Counted from the first letter of the stretch, positions 7,625 to 16,935 are shown. The stretch: DNA of 64,000 nt from an uncultured Desulfovibrionaceae bacterium (GCA_944325195.1 CALUZB010000004.1:558001-622000), one strand, 5' to 3'. Notes: generated from the letters alone by a model not told the origin. Numbers and translations are program-made.

Positions 7625-8641
7625 ATGAGTCAACTCAGTTCACGCAACCTGAAAGTACTTGAAACTATTATAGACGAGTATATAGCGACGGCATTGCCTG
7701 TAAGCTCTAAGGCGGTCGCGCGGCATTCCAGCCTGGGTCTTTCTCCCGCCAGCATTCGCAACTGCATGGCGGAATTAACCGAGTTAGGTCTGCTGGAACA
7801 ACCACATACTTCTGCCGGCAGAATACCTACCAATCAGGCTTTCAGAATTTACATCGACAGTTTGCTCCAGTTACAACCACCCAATCAACAGACTATCACG
7901 TCCATATTCAAGCTCATAGATAATGAGGAGTTGGACATCAACGAAGTTTTCCGACGTGCAGCCGGAATCGTGGCTGAACATTGTCACCAGGTAAGCATGT
8001 TACTTACCCCGCAACGTAAAAGCTCCCGTTGGAGCGGGATCGGCTTTACTCCGGTCGGCAGTTGCAAAGTACTGGCTGTTCTGGCCCTGGAAGGCGGATT
8101 GATGGAAACCCGGCTGATCAATACAGGCACTGATTTCCACGCCGATGAACTGATCAGATTCGGAAACTATTTAAACGCCCACTTTAAAGGAATGACCCTT
8201 TTTACCGCCAGACAAGCCATTCTTAAGGAATTATCAAACGCCGGACGCCATTTGCAAGCCTTGACGCTTGGAGTTCAAACCGTTGACAGTGTGCATGAAG
8301 AACGCGAGTTGTTCGTAGATGGAACAAGCGCTATTTTTGAGCAGGTTGAGTTTGCAAATTTGAAATCTGCCCGGGAGATGTTCGCTTTTCTTGCAGAACG
8401 TAACCGACTTCTTGAACTTTTAGATGCAGCTTTAACCAACTCCAGTGTCCAAGTATCGTTTTACGATGAGTCAAACGGGTTGCCCGGCTGCAGTATGGTA
8501 AGCTCAACCTACGGTAATTCAAATACTGCGTGCGGCGTAGTGAGCATTCTTGGACCAAGCAGAATGAATTATTCTTTGGTTATGCCCGTTATCAGTTGTA
8601 TTTCCGGGGCCCTCACCCGGATTTTACAAGCCCGCGCTTAA
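7625..8641 (+). CDS. hrcA: Heat-inducible transcription repressor HrcA
   Basis: A repressor of about 338 residues. The N-terminal winged helix is clear: 'LKVLETIIDEYIATALPVSS' and 'SPASIRNCMAELTELGLLEQ', then the family hallmark 'PHTSAGRIPT'. The dimerisation domain follows. HrcA normally binds CIRCE operators ahead of groESL or dnaK, which lie outside this window. I chose ATG 7625 because it gives the usual start (SQLSSRNLKVLETI); the frame is open upstream to a TTG at 7559 and an ATG at 7589. It is co-oriented with grpE, 38 bases upstream. Confidence 0.92.
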   Translation: MSQLSSRNLKVLETIIDEYIATALPVSSKAVARHSSLGLSPASIRNCMAELTELGLLEQPHTSAGRIPTNQAFRIYIDSLLQLQPPNQQTITSIFKLIDNEELDINEVFRRAAGIVAEHCHQVSMLLTPQRKSSRWSGIGFTPVGSCKVLAVLALEGGLMETRLINTGTDFHADELIRFGNYLNAHFKGMTLFTARQAILKELSNAGRHLQALTLGVQTVDSVHEERELFVDGTSAIFEQVEFANLKSAREMFAFLAERNRLLELLDAALTNSSVQVSFYDESNGLPGCSMVSSTYGNSNTACGVVSILGPSRMNYSLVMPVISCISGALTRILQARA

Positions 8642-8679
8642 CTGAAATCAACCAGCAAAGACTTTCATGAGGAAACCTG

Positions 8680-9348
8680 ATGAGACACAAGAAAAACCCA
8701 TATATCGCCTATCAACTGCACAAACAGGGCGGCAATCTTTCCAACCACACAGAAGAACCTCCTTTGATGGATCAGGAAATACAGACGATGAATTCCAAAC
8801 CAGAGGGTTCTTCTCAGGTTGAGGACGGAGAAATCGATAAAAAAACCGGTCAGATTGAGACCGATGCGGAAGCCATAACATCAGTGAATATGGAGCAAAG
8901 CGCACAGGAAATTGATGTGGCCGCCCTGCAAGCAGCGCTTAATGATGAAAAGCTGCGCATGTTGGCGGAAATGGACAACTTTAAGAAGCGTATGCTTCGT
9001 GAAAAAGAAGAGCAGATCCGTTTCGCTGCTGAAGCAGTGCTTGCCGACCTTTTACCCTCACTGGATAATTTTGAACTGGCCCTTTCCTATGGCAAAACAA
9101 ATGAGGCCTGTCGGGAAATGTTACAAGGCCTGGAAATGACTCATAAATTATTACTGGACGCGTTAGCCGCCCACGGATTGGAAAGGGTTGGCCAAGTAGG
9201 TGAAGAATTCAATCCTGAAATTCATGAGGCCCTGACCAGAGAAAACCGTGATGATATGCCTCCCGGGCATGTAGCCCAGCTATTTCAGCCCGGCTACCGC
9301 CTGAAGGATCGCCTGTTACGCCCGGCTAAAGTTGTTGTAAGTTCTTAA
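8680..9348 (+). CDS. grpE: Nucleotide exchange factor GrpE
   Basis: A 222-residue co-chaperone that releases ADP from DnaK. The first ~80 residues are an acidic, low-complexity extension. The long-helix region follows ('EKLRMLAEMDNFKKRMLREK'), then the C-terminal beta domain with 'GLERVGQVGEEFNPEIHEAL' and 'GYRLKDRLLRPAKVVVS'. ATG 8680 has AGGAAA at good spacing; a later ATG (8767) lacks a site. It follows hrcA in one operon, but dnaK and dnaJ do not follow, so the chaperone itself must be encoded elsewhere. Confidence 0.95.
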   Translation: MRHKKNPYIAYQLHKQGGNLSNHTEEPPLMDQEIQTMNSKPEGSSQVEDGEIDKKTGQIETDAEAITSVNMEQSAQEIDVAALQAALNDEKLRMLAEMDNFKKRMLREKEEQIRFAAEAVLADLLPSLDNFELALSYGKTNEACREMLQGLEMTHKLLLDALAAHGLERVGQVGEEFNPEIHEALTRENRDDMPPGHVAQLFQPGYRLKDRLLRPAKVVVSS

Positions 9349-9373
9349 GCTGACTGCAAAATATTCATGCCGC

Positions 9374-9414
9374 AGGGCCGTTTGTTCAGTGAAGCCGCTC
9401 AAACAAACGGCCCT
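9374..9414 (+). terminator. Stem-loop after grpE
   Basis: Thirteen-base perfect arms (AGGGCCGTTTGTT at 9374-9386, complement at 9402-9414) lie 26 bases after the grpE stop. The tail TAAGTATT is not U-rich, so termination efficiency is uncertain. Confidence 0.55.
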
Positions 9415-9532
9415 TAAGTATTAACTCGCGCTGTACTTGATTGGGTTAAGCTTTTATCATGCGGGCGGCAGAAGTGACACTCTGCTACTTAATGCAATCA
9501 GAGTTTTAAACATGTTAAAGCTCTGTGAGTAA

Positions 9533-9580
9533 ATAAGCCCCCAGCAGAAAAATATGCTTGCTGCTGGCTTATACTTTTTT
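9533..9580 (+). terminator. Rho-independent terminator, plus strand
   Basis: A stem ATAAGCC...AGCAG pairs with CTGCTGGCTTAT, with a small C bulge (9533-9572), and is followed by T6 at 9575-9580. It ends rightward transcription from hrcA-grpE before the convergent gene at 9599. Confidence 0.7.
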
Positions 9581-9598
9581 ACATTTACGCCGGCATGG

Positions 9599-10465
9599 CT
9601 AGTATGACATCAAACGGGGTGGCGGACAAATCTTATTCAAATCGGAAAGCGGAAACGGGGGAGCCTTTCGGTTAATTCCTTTTGCCATTTCCGCCAGACA
9701 TTCGGCATATGCGGGGTCATGAACCTGATTATAACGCCCGCGCGAGTATATCCAGGCCAGACGCTCTAAACAGGGCAGACTTCCTGCCTCAGCGCCTTGA
9801 AACAGTGCGCGCAAAGCTTCTTTGTTACTTCCCATCTTAAACAAGTGGCGTGAATATGGCAAAGCTGCGTCACCACAGTCTGAATTCAGCGCCCGCTTAA
9901 GCCAACTCATTGCCGGATCTGTATTTCCACATCCCAGATAATACTTCCCCAATTCATACATGGCGCTTGGCGCTCCGCCGTTTGCAGCATTGAGCAAAAT
10001 GTCGGAAAGCGCGTTTTCCTTTGTGTAAGACTGTTCTTGCTTTTCCCATAAATAAAGTCTGTAAAGGGCTTCCGGACACCCCTGCCCGGCGGCCTTCTGA
10101 TAATAATTCAACGCCTCTTGCTTATAGCTCTCGTGATCGGGGTGAGCAGCATACAACTCCTCTGACATTGTACCTAAATCAACGTAAGCTCTTACGCTGC
10201 CGTTAGCTGCCGCCTCATCGTATTTCAGCTTGGCCGAGTCAAAATTCAGAGAAGTATCAATACCAAAGCGATAATTCTGGGCTTGCTTGAAATCTTCTTG
10301 TGCTTTCGCATTTCCAGCGGCGCATTGTTCCGAATAAATCATATATTGCTGGGCACAGCCTTTATGCGGCCAAGCTGAAATAACCAGGCAGAAAACAATT
10401 GAAACCAGCACTAAACGAAAACAAACCATATTAACCCAGAGAAATAGCAGGCTTTGCTTAAACAA
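9599..10465 (-). CDS. Exported Sel1-like (SLR/TPR) repeat protein
   Basis: A 288-residue protein with a hydrophobic N-terminal segment (residues ~8-30, ending near GCAQQ), probably a signal peptide, so likely periplasmic. The rest consists of Sel1-like repeats, recognisable as 'AYVDLGTMSEELY', 'ALNYYQKAAGQGCPEALYRL', 'APSAMYELGKYYLGCGN' and 'PAMSWLKRALNS'. Such repeats mediate protein-protein contacts; the partner is not evident. Several cysteines are spread through the repeats. It is a single gene converging on grpE; the specific function is unknown. Confidence 0.7.
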   Translation of the reverse strand: MFKQSLLFLWVNMVCFRLVLVSIVFCLVISAWPHKGCAQQYMIYSEQCAAGNAKAQEDFKQAQNYRFGIDTSLNFDSAKLKYDEAAANGSVRAYVDLGTMSEELYAAHPDHESYKQEALNYYQKAAGQGCPEALYRLYLWEKQEQSYTKENALSDILLNAANGGAPSAMYELGKYYLGCGNTDPAMSWLKRALNSDCGDAALPYSRHLFKMGSNKEALRALFQGAEAGSLPCLERLAWIYSRGRYNQVHDPAYAECLAEMAKGINRKAPPFPLSDLNKICPPPRLMSY

Positions 10466-10699
10466 GTTTAATCATTAACCGGATATGCTCAGATTCATAG
10501 CCGTCTGCAAGACACATTATGCGGGACACTTAGCCGGGGAGCGTGGTTTTAGGCTTGTTTACAGCAACATTTACCGCCGCGACAGGCTAGGCGCTGAATT
10601 CATTAGTAAATGACTTCTAGCATTCTTTGCTGAGTTTGCAAAGTGTGGACAGGCAACAAGCCATTGCAGCAGGTAAATGCCTGCAATCCCGCTCTGTGA

Positions 10700-11650
10700 T
10701 CAGGGAAATTCCGGTCTTAACCAGGTAAGCTCATGTTTATTATGAAAAAGATGTATCAGCTTGCCCCCGGGAATATTTCTGAAACGGTTCACACAATCAA
10801 AATCTGTTGCACCTTGAAATTTCAGAGTACAAATTATGTTTCCAGAGTATCCGGCATCCAGCCATTGCATTATTAAACGAAACAATCGCTCCGGGTAACA
10901 GATAACGTCAGAGCACAACCAATTGATTTGCCCGAAATCATGCGGACAAAGCCCGAATGCACTTCCACGCATATATTCCACGCCGGGCATAGCTGCTACA
11001 TTTTCTGCCAGAGGTGCCTTATCTACACTAACCACCCCAGCACCCAATGAGGCCAACACCCATGTCCAGCCCCCAGGGGAACTTCCTAAATCCAAGGCAA
11101 TGTCTCCCGCTCCCGGGAACTTACCGAGCAGAGTTAAGGCCTCCCAGAGCTTCAGATATGCCCGCCCGGGGGGATCTTGCTTATTCTCACGGAAAAGCAG
11201 TTCTCCATCGGCAAAACAGCTTGAACAAACAGGGCTGGCCAGCACCATATCTTCACGCCACAGCGTCCAGGCCCCCAATCGGCGAGAAGGGGGAATCTCC
11301 GGCAAGGGCGTGCCGAATTCCCATGGAATATTATCTTTAAGCTTTGGAAGCTTCTCCTGAATCAATAAAGAACGCCTGAAATACATTGTAGGGTGACAGG
11401 CCCAATTACGTTGCCGTGCTCTTAAACTTTTCACAACATGGTTGATTGAGGGGGCGGGGATAAATTCCGGTTCAAACCAGATATTTTGCGCCCAAGCAGG
11501 AATCATTTGAGCATTTAAATCTGCAGCGCGCTTACATAAAAACAGTCTTTCACGCTGCTCAAGCACTGCAATCCCCAAAGCGCGCAATTCAAACAGAAGC
11601 TCTTTTTCAAACCCCTTAGGGGCGATATAAACAATCAAAGATCCAGACAT
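10700..11650 (-). CDS. RlmM-like 23S rRNA 2'-O-ribose methyltransferase
   Basis: A protein of about 316 residues with a THUMP-like N-terminal half and a C-terminal Rossmann/FtsJ-type methyltransferase. The SAM site is 'ALDLGSSPGGWTWVLASLGA' near residue 190, followed by 'VVSVDKAPL'. The downstream 'WLCSDVICYPERLF' and 'NIICTLKFQG' supply the Asp and Lys expected of the K-D-K-E tetrad. The closest family I recall is RlmM (YgdE), which modifies C2498 of 23S rRNA. ATG 11650 is preferred over the TTG immediately before it. It lies downstream of mltD on the same strand but behind a terminator. Confidence 0.75.
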   Translation of the reverse strand: MSGSLIVYIAPKGFEKELLFELRALGIAVLEQRERLFLCKRAADLNAQMIPAWAQNIWFEPEFIPAPSINHVVKSLRARQRNWACHPTMYFRRSLLIQEKLPKLKDNIPWEFGTPLPEIPPSRRLGAWTLWREDMVLASPVCSSCFADGELLFRENKQDPPGRAYLKLWEALTLLGKFPGAGDIALDLGSSPGGWTWVLASLGAGVVSVDKAPLAENVAAMPGVEYMRGSAFGLCPHDFGQINWLCSDVICYPERLFRLIMQWLDAGYSGNIICTLKFQGATDFDCVNRFRNIPGGKLIHLFHNKHELTWLRPEFP

Positions 11651-11665
11651 CAATCCACAAAGAAA

Positions 11666-11684
11666 GACCCGGGGCTACCGGGTC
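11666..11684 (-). terminator. Rho-independent terminator of mltD
   Basis: Read on the minus strand, GACCCGG and CCGGGTC arms with a 5-base loop are followed by TTTCTTTG. It lies about 105 bases after the mltD stop and just before the rlmM-like start. Confidence 0.65.
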
Positions 11685-11789
11685 CTGAGTTTATAAGCAA
11701 TTGTATTATTCAGTAACAACATATCATCATACCGGAACATTCACCAGCCAAACATGGCTTGATGCTCTCTCCTTCAGCCTACCACCGGC

Positions 11790-13364
11790 TCAGGGAATTT
11801 TAATTTTCTGGCCCACTTTGATTTTGGATTTATCCGTCATTTTGTTCAACTCCAGCAAAGCCACCGGGTTGACATTGTGCTTGCGGGCTATACTCCACAT
11901 GGTGTCGCCGGACTGAACAGTATAGGTGCTGCGCGGGGTAACGACAGCTCTGTTTTTAGTGGCTCCGGTGGAAGCCTGCACTGTTCTGCTGCCGGGTATG
12001 TTCAGGCGTTGGCCTACTTTCAAGGTACTTTTTTCTTTAAGGTTATTAGCAGCGCACAAGGACTTGACCGAGGTGTTATGCTTACGCGCGATTTCATACA
12101 GGGTATCGCCGGATTGCACTTTATATACTCCGCCGGGAGCGCCTGCCGGGTTTGAGGCCCTGGCGGTTTGCACATTCCGCATATTTGAGCCGGGAATAAG
12201 AATGGTCTGCCCTACCCGCAAACGCTTGGGATCAAGCTTATTGACAGCCATTATCTCTTTAGAGGGTACGCCGCTCCTTTTGCTGATTTTTGCGACTGTA
12301 TCACCTTTACGTACAGTATATGGAGTCCAGCCGGCGTAGCTGCGGCTTTTATCTGATTTCAGATATGCCGTAGCCTTCTCCATTACGCTTTTCGGCAGAT
12401 GTACAGTAACACTGGAGCCTGGTGAGGTCGCCTGACGCTGTGGGGCCGGGTTTAACTCAACGAACTCGTTCCAACTTATTCCGGCCGCTTTAGCCAAACC
12501 ACGCAAGTCAGTGCCCCCGGCCACACTGATGTGCTCGGGTTCCGTCCATTTACTGAAATCAAGCCTTTGAAAACCAAGACGCTCCAGATTATTCATAATG
12601 CGCACAACCGCAATGAATTTTGGAACATACTTTCTGGTTTCCTCTTTGAGTTTGGTCTTACCGTCCAAACGGTCATTTAAATCGCACAGCTCAAAAAAGT
12701 CGCTGGCGCCCGTACCGTTCAGAGCCCGTCCGATTTTGCCCTCCCCGGCATTATACGCGGCCAACGCCAGATACCAGTCGTCAAACTCATCATAAAGCTT
12801 CAGCAAATACGCCGCTGCCGCCAAGGTGGATTTATAAGGATCGCGTCTTTCATCGATCCACCAATTTCGTTCCAATCCGTATAAATCTCCCGTTCCGGGC
12901 ATAAATTGCCACATACCTGTAGCTCCTGCCCGGGATACGGCATTGGGGTTAAAGCCGCTCTCTACTATTGCCAGATAAGCTACATCCTGGGGAATGCCCT
13001 TCTCTTCAAACACTTTTTTCACATATGGCAAATAGCGTTCGGCGCGCAATAAATAGCGTTCGAAATTATCCCGGCCACGGTGGGTGAAATATTTAAAATG
13101 CAACAGCACTTCCTGCTCATCCTTATCAGACAACCGGCCCAAAAAACCCGATTTGTAAGACATGGCGATCAATTCATTCCGGGAAAGCGGCTGGCCGTCG
13201 TCAGCAGGCAAATAAGGCAGAGGGGCGATTTCTTCCGGATCCCAGTCAGAACTGTAATCACCGCTGTTCGGACTTGTTTTGGCACAACCGCCGACAAGAA
13301 AGGACAGAAGAATGCTGGTCAGCAACAAATACAAAATAACACGATCAGATTTTTGATATTTCAT
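11790..13364 (-). CDS. mltD: Membrane-bound lytic murein transglycosylase D with three LysM domains
   Basis: A 524-residue lipoprotein; the signal ends at the lipobox LVGGC (Cys27), so it is likely anchored in the envelope. The SLT domain (~100-230) has the catalytic Glu in 'LAIVESGFNPNAVS', then 'GATGMWQFMPGTG' and 'ALAAYNAGEGKIGRAL'. Three LysM repeats follow: 'YTVRKGDTVAKISK', 'YKVQSGDTLYEIARKHN' and 'YTVQSGDTMWSIARKHN', which bind peptidoglycan. The enzyme cuts glycan strands with anhydro-muropeptide formation during cell-wall turnover. A GGTGAT site precedes the ATG. It appears to be monocistronic. Confidence 0.93.
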   Translation of the reverse strand: MKYQKSDRVILYLLLTSILLSFLVGGCAKTSPNSGDYSSDWDPEEIAPLPYLPADDGQPLSRNELIAMSYKSGFLGRLSDKDEQEVLLHFKYFTHRGRDNFERYLLRAERYLPYVKKVFEEKGIPQDVAYLAIVESGFNPNAVSRAGATGMWQFMPGTGDLYGLERNWWIDERRDPYKSTLAAAAYLLKLYDEFDDWYLALAAYNAGEGKIGRALNGTGASDFFELCDLNDRLDGKTKLKEETRKYVPKFIAVVRIMNNLERLGFQRLDFSKWTEPEHISVAGGTDLRGLAKAAGISWNEFVELNPAPQRQATSPGSSVTVHLPKSVMEKATAYLKSDKSRSYAGWTPYTVRKGDTVAKISKRSGVPSKEIMAVNKLDPKRLRVGQTILIPGSNMRNVQTARASNPAGAPGGVYKVQSGDTLYEIARKHNTSVKSLCAANNLKEKSTLKVGQRLNIPGSRTVQASTGATKNRAVVTPRSTYTVQSGDTMWSIARKHNVNPVALLELNKMTDKSKIKVGQKIKIP

Positions 13365-13665
13365 ATAATCACCGGAAAACCCTTACAGAGGGAAGGGTCA
13401 GCTCTGTTTCGTATGTGACAGACCTGATAAGGCTGTTCAATGCGGCCGGAATAAAAGGAAAAAGGCCTTGCAGCAAACGTCAGGCTTGGGATAAACTCCA
13501 CATGAAATTATAATGGCTATGTGCGGCAATAAGCCAAGTTAGGGGGCAGCCTACTAAAAAATACCGCTTAAGGCAAGGCAAAACCCTGTTCCTGCTTCAA
13601 ACGGAAGAAAAGCTGTGGGCTTGTGCTGCAATTAATGACAATTCATCTGACGGTTCGGAGCATCG
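13365..13665 (+). promoter_or_regulatory. Intergenic region with predicted promoter for the SpoU methyltransferase
   Basis: TTGGGA (13486-13491), 17 bases, TATAAT (13509-13514) gives a strong predicted promoter firing near 13521. That leaves about 145 bases of leader before the ATG at 13666, in which I see no clear fold or small gene. The divergent mltD promoter should also lie in this region but was not pinpointed. Confidence 0.55.
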
Positions 13666-14424
13666 ATGACAGAGCAAAGAAACAGCATTAAACCCTATCA
13701 AATCAGCGGCGTAAGGGGAGTGGTTGAACTTTTGGAGAAAAGCCCGGAAATGGTGGAACATGTTTACATTCGCAAAGACAGACATCACCCCTCTCTCTCC
13801 TATATCCTGGAACTTTGCCGCCGTTTGGGTGTTCGGTTCACCCTTATGGAACGATCCGGCATTGACCGGCTTCAGCCGGGCAATAACCAAGGGGTATTTG
13901 CCCGTTTGGGCGCAGTGCCATGGGTAGCCCTCGAAACCTTGCTGGGCATAGCCGCGCACTCCCCATTGCCCCTGATTCTTGCCCTTGACCAACTGCAGGA
14001 TCCGGGGAATGTGGGCACTTTGGCCCGCACCTTATACGCCTTGGGCGGTGCGGGGATAATTATGCCGAAACACAACAGCGCTTATCTCGGCCCGGACGCC
14101 ATGCGCGCATCAGCCGGAGCATTGCCGCTGCTTACAATCTCCCGGGTGACCAATTTGGGGCACAGCCTGCAAACAAGCTCACAGGCAGGATTTAGTGTGT
14201 ATGCAGCGGAATCAGACTCTAAAGGCGGAACAGATATTTTCACTATTCCACTTAAGCTGCCGGCCGTGCTGGTGCTCGGCAATGAGGAAAAAGGAGTAAG
14301 ACCCGGCGTATTGAAATATGCCGACCAACTGTTGCACATCCCCTTAAGACGTGATTTCGATTCATTAAATGTCGCCCAGGCCGGCGCGATACTTATGGCC
14401 CAATTTTCAGCAGCAGTTAAATAA
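13666..14424 (+). CDS. SpoU/TrmH-family RNA 2'-O-methyltransferase (RlmB-like)
   Basis: A 252-residue protein. The N-terminal ~70 residues resemble the substrate-binding domain ('ISGVRGVVELLEKSP'), with 'GNNQGVFARL' in the linker. The SpoU catalytic domain shows all three knot motifs: 'LALDQLQDPGNVGTLARTLY' (motif 1), 'LVLGNEEKGVRPGVL' (motif 2) and 'HIPLRRDFDSLNVAQAGAIL' (motif 3). These enzymes methylate a ribose in 23S rRNA or tRNA from SAM; RlmB (G2251) is the closest in layout, but the exact target is not provable by eye. The 3' end overlaps the convergent gene by eight bases. Confidence 0.85.
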   Translation: MTEQRNSIKPYQISGVRGVVELLEKSPEMVEHVYIRKDRHHPSLSYILELCRRLGVRFTLMERSGIDRLQPGNNQGVFARLGAVPWVALETLLGIAAHSPLPLILALDQLQDPGNVGTLARTLYALGGAGIIMPKHNSAYLGPDAMRASAGALPLLTISRVTNLGHSLQTSSQAGFSVYAAESDSKGGTDIFTIPLKLPAVLVLGNEEKGVRPGVLKYADQLLHIPLRRDFDSLNVAQAGAILMAQFSAAVK

Positions 14425-14950
14425 CCCTGAATTCAGCCTGAGGAGCCCGATCGCGGATAAAATCCAAAAACTGTTGTTCTTCCACCTGGTTTGCAAAACT
14501 TATTTCCGGGATAATCAGCACAGCCTCAGGCTCGATGAAAATGTAATAACAGCCTTGATTCCACACTGCCTTCTGCACATCAGAGTAAAGGTACTCCGCA
14601 CTCAGACTCCGGCCTGCATAGACCAGTTTGTCATTGAGCAGCTCGATCGCAAACTCACCGATAAATTCCCGACACTCGCTCCTGAAACGATACGCCTGTT
14701 TACGGATATTGCGCCTGAAACGAGCCGGAGTGGTCACTATCCAGTATATGCTGACCATTCCCGCAAATAAAAGCCAAAACCATTGGTATTCCGGAAGACG
14801 GTCAACGGCCACAAAGGCCGCTGCAGCCAACGGCAGGGGCGCCATTGCAGCCATCAATGTAATCGAGCGATAATATGTCGGAGCATGGGTTGCATAATAG
14901 ACATTGAAATCCACAAAATTCTTATCACTAACCTTTAGTTTGATCTGCAT
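14417..14950 (-). CDS. YcxB-like membrane protein of unknown function
   Basis: A protein of about 177 residues with two adjacent membrane segments (residues ~30-70, 'LMAAMAPLPLAAAAFVAV' and 'WFWLLFAGMVSIYWIV') and a C-terminal soluble domain of the YcxB type ('EYLYSDVQKAVWNQGCYYIF', 'VLIIPEISF'). ATG 14950 is chosen because the longer version would need a TTG start overlapping the helicase gene. No function is known for the family. It lies just downstream of the helicase gene, 23 bases away, so probably on the same transcript. Confidence 0.55.
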   Translation of the reverse strand: MQIKLKVSDKNFVDFNVYYATHAPTYYRSITLMAAMAPLPLAAAAFVAVDRLPEYQWFWLLFAGMVSIYWIVTTPARFRRNIRKQAYRFRSECREFIGEFAIELLNDKLVYAGRSLSAEYLYSDVQKAVWNQGCYYIFIEPEAVLIIPEISFANQVEEQQFLDFIRDRAPQAEFRVI

Positions 14951-14973
14951 ATAATTCTCTGATAACGCATGGA

Positions 14974-16692
14974 TTACAGCCAATCAACTCTGATCTTCCT
15001 GCCCCGGATCTGTATTTTGCTCATCAGGGCAACCACCTTATCCGCCCGGCTGCGCTCAATATCCACCAAGGCATATTCCTGCGTCAAATTAATTTTCCCG
15101 ATTTCTTTACCTGTTATACCCCCAAGATTGGTAATCATGCCTACCAAATCTCCAGGAGTGATGCCGGATTTTTTCCCTATGTTGAACAACAGGGAAACCA
15201 TATTCTGCTCACCTGATTTACGGTGATACCCGCCCGGCAATGCAAAAGGAGAACGACGCTCTCCTTTCCCCCGAGAGGCTGTGTTCGCCACAGTCGCTGC
15301 TTTAAAATGCGATCTTACTTCAGCAAATCGTCGCTTTTGCGGCTTCTGGTATGGCGCTTCATGCATGTCGTCCACATCATCAGCCCGATTTTCATCAAAC
15401 TCTCCCATCTGACTCACTAAAAGCAGCCGCAACAATGCTGCACTTACTCGCCTATAATCGCTCTCACCAAGCTTATCCAAACAACCTTCAAATGTTTGCC
15501 AATTTCTTGCCTGGCTCAGCTCTTCTTTCAATTTTTCCAGTTGCACTTCAGTTTTTGCTTCCAGCAGTTCGCGGAATGAAGGCAGTTTTGCCCTGACGAT
15601 CTCCGCTTTGGTAAAGCGCATAATATTCTGAAGCTTGTAATACTCCCTGCTGCTGATGATTGTTACGGCCCTTCCGGCGCGTCCCGCCCGTCCAGTACGC
15701 CCCACCCTGTGCACATAACTTTCATGGTCGAACGGCAGGTCAAAATTAATTACCAGGTCAACATCATCAACATCCAGACCGCGAGCGGCAACATCCGTTG
15801 CAATCAACACCCGCAGTTCCCCGGACCGGTAACGCCCCATAACCCGATCACGCTGCGACTGAGCCAGATCGCCATGCAGAGCGTCTGCCGCAATGCCTTT
15901 ATTCTGGGTAAACGCAGCAAGCTCATCCACCATTTTTTTGGTTGAGCAGAACACCAAGGCCTTACTGAACGGCTCCCACTCTAAAAGCCGCACCAAAGCA
16001 TCCAGTTTTCTGTAAGGACGAATTTCATAAAAACTCTGATTAATGGCAGCAACCGTCAAAGTAGGGCGCGCAATCTTTATTTCTTTTGGCTGGGCGAGGT
16101 ATTTGCAGCACAATTTGCGAATACTTTCCGGCATTGTTGCCGAAAAACAGGCGCGTTGTGCCTGTGGCGGCACCGCCTCAATAATTCCCTCAATTTCTTC
16201 CCGAAAGCCCATATTCAACATTTCATCGGCCTCATCGAGAACAAGACAGCTTACGCTGTTCAAACTTAAAGTCTGCCGACTCATATGATCTTTAATCCGC
16301 CCCGGGGTCCCCACCACAATCTGAACTCCGCGCTTCAATTCCTGAATTTGCCGGTCTATTGCTTGCCCACCGTATATTGCCACAATGCCCAATCCACTTA
16401 AATACTTCCCTAAGCGCTTAAGTTCTTCCGCAACCTGGATCGCCAGTTCACGGGTAGGACAAAGCACCAGCCCCTGCACCTTTTTTTCCTGTATGCCGAT
16501 CATCTGCAGCATGGGGATACCGAAAGCCGCCGTCTTTCCTGTGCCGGTTTGAGCCTGCCCGATAATATCCCGACCTTCCAACATAACTGCTATGGCCTGT
16601 TCCTGGATCTGGCTGGGCGCTTCAAAGCCCATATTCTTTACGGCTTCCAATATTTCCGGGCGCACAGGCATAGTGCTGAAATTTTTATACAT
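14974..16692 (-). CDS. deaD: ATP-dependent DEAD-box RNA helicase (DeaD/CsdA type)
   Basis: A 572-residue helicase. Q motif, motif I 'AQTGTGKTAAFG', Ia 'PTRELAIQ', II 'DEAD', III 'SAT', V 'ATDVAARGLD' and VI 'HRVGRTGRAGRAG' are all intact in residues ~1-370. A DbpA-type RNA-binding domain lies at the end ('LLFNIGKKSGITPGDLVGMI' ... 'GRKIRVDWL'), as in CsdA/DeaD. The role is ribosome assembly and unwinding of structured mRNA, often at low temperature. The linker (~430-500) is basic and disordered. It is the probable first gene of a two-gene unit with the YcxB-like gene. Confidence 0.93.
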   Translation of the reverse strand: MYKNFSTMPVRPEILEAVKNMGFEAPSQIQEQAIAVMLEGRDIIGQAQTGTGKTAAFGIPMLQMIGIQEKKVQGLVLCPTRELAIQVAEELKRLGKYLSGLGIVAIYGGQAIDRQIQELKRGVQIVVGTPGRIKDHMSRQTLSLNSVSCLVLDEADEMLNMGFREEIEGIIEAVPPQAQRACFSATMPESIRKLCCKYLAQPKEIKIARPTLTVAAINQSFYEIRPYRKLDALVRLLEWEPFSKALVFCSTKKMVDELAAFTQNKGIAADALHGDLAQSQRDRVMGRYRSGELRVLIATDVAARGLDVDDVDLVINFDLPFDHESYVHRVGRTGRAGRAGRAVTIISSREYYKLQNIMRFTKAEIVRAKLPSFRELLEAKTEVQLEKLKEELSQARNWQTFEGCLDKLGESDYRRVSAALLRLLLVSQMGEFDENRADDVDDMHEAPYQKPQKRRFAEVRSHFKAATVANTASRGKGERRSPFALPGGYHRKSGEQNMVSLLFNIGKKSGITPGDLVGMITNLGGITGKEIGKINLTQEYALVDIERSRADKVVALMSKIQIRGRKIRVDWL

Positions 16693-16855
16693 TATTATTC
16701 GCTCGTTATTTAGTTATATATTTAGGGTTAATTATGCGGTCACAGTTGCCGGCGCGCCCTTTGGTCGCTGCAAGCCACGCGCTATGCAAAGTATATTCCA
16801 AATGCCGGAAACTGCCATTATGCCCGCTTAAAGGCAAGAAAAATATCCAATCTGC

Positions 16856-16914
16856 TTAAGCTTGACTTCAATATGATTGACCCTTTATATTAACAAGTTT
16901 ATAGTCAAGCTTAA
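16856..16914. repeat. 12-bp inverted repeat flanking the glnS promoter
   Basis: TTAAGCTTGACT at 16856-16867 is exactly complementary to 16903-16914, 35 bases apart. The left arm contains the -35 box of the predicted glnS promoter and the right arm lies just after the predicted start site. This may be a pair of operator half-sites or a chance repeat. Confidence 0.45.
16862..16890 (+). promoter_or_regulatory. Predicted promoter of glnS
   Basis: TTGACT (16862-16867), 17 bases, TTATAT (16885-16890). The predicted transcription start is about 40 bases before the glnS ATG. Confidence 0.55.
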
Positions 16915-16935
16915 TTTAACTTTACCGAGGATGCC

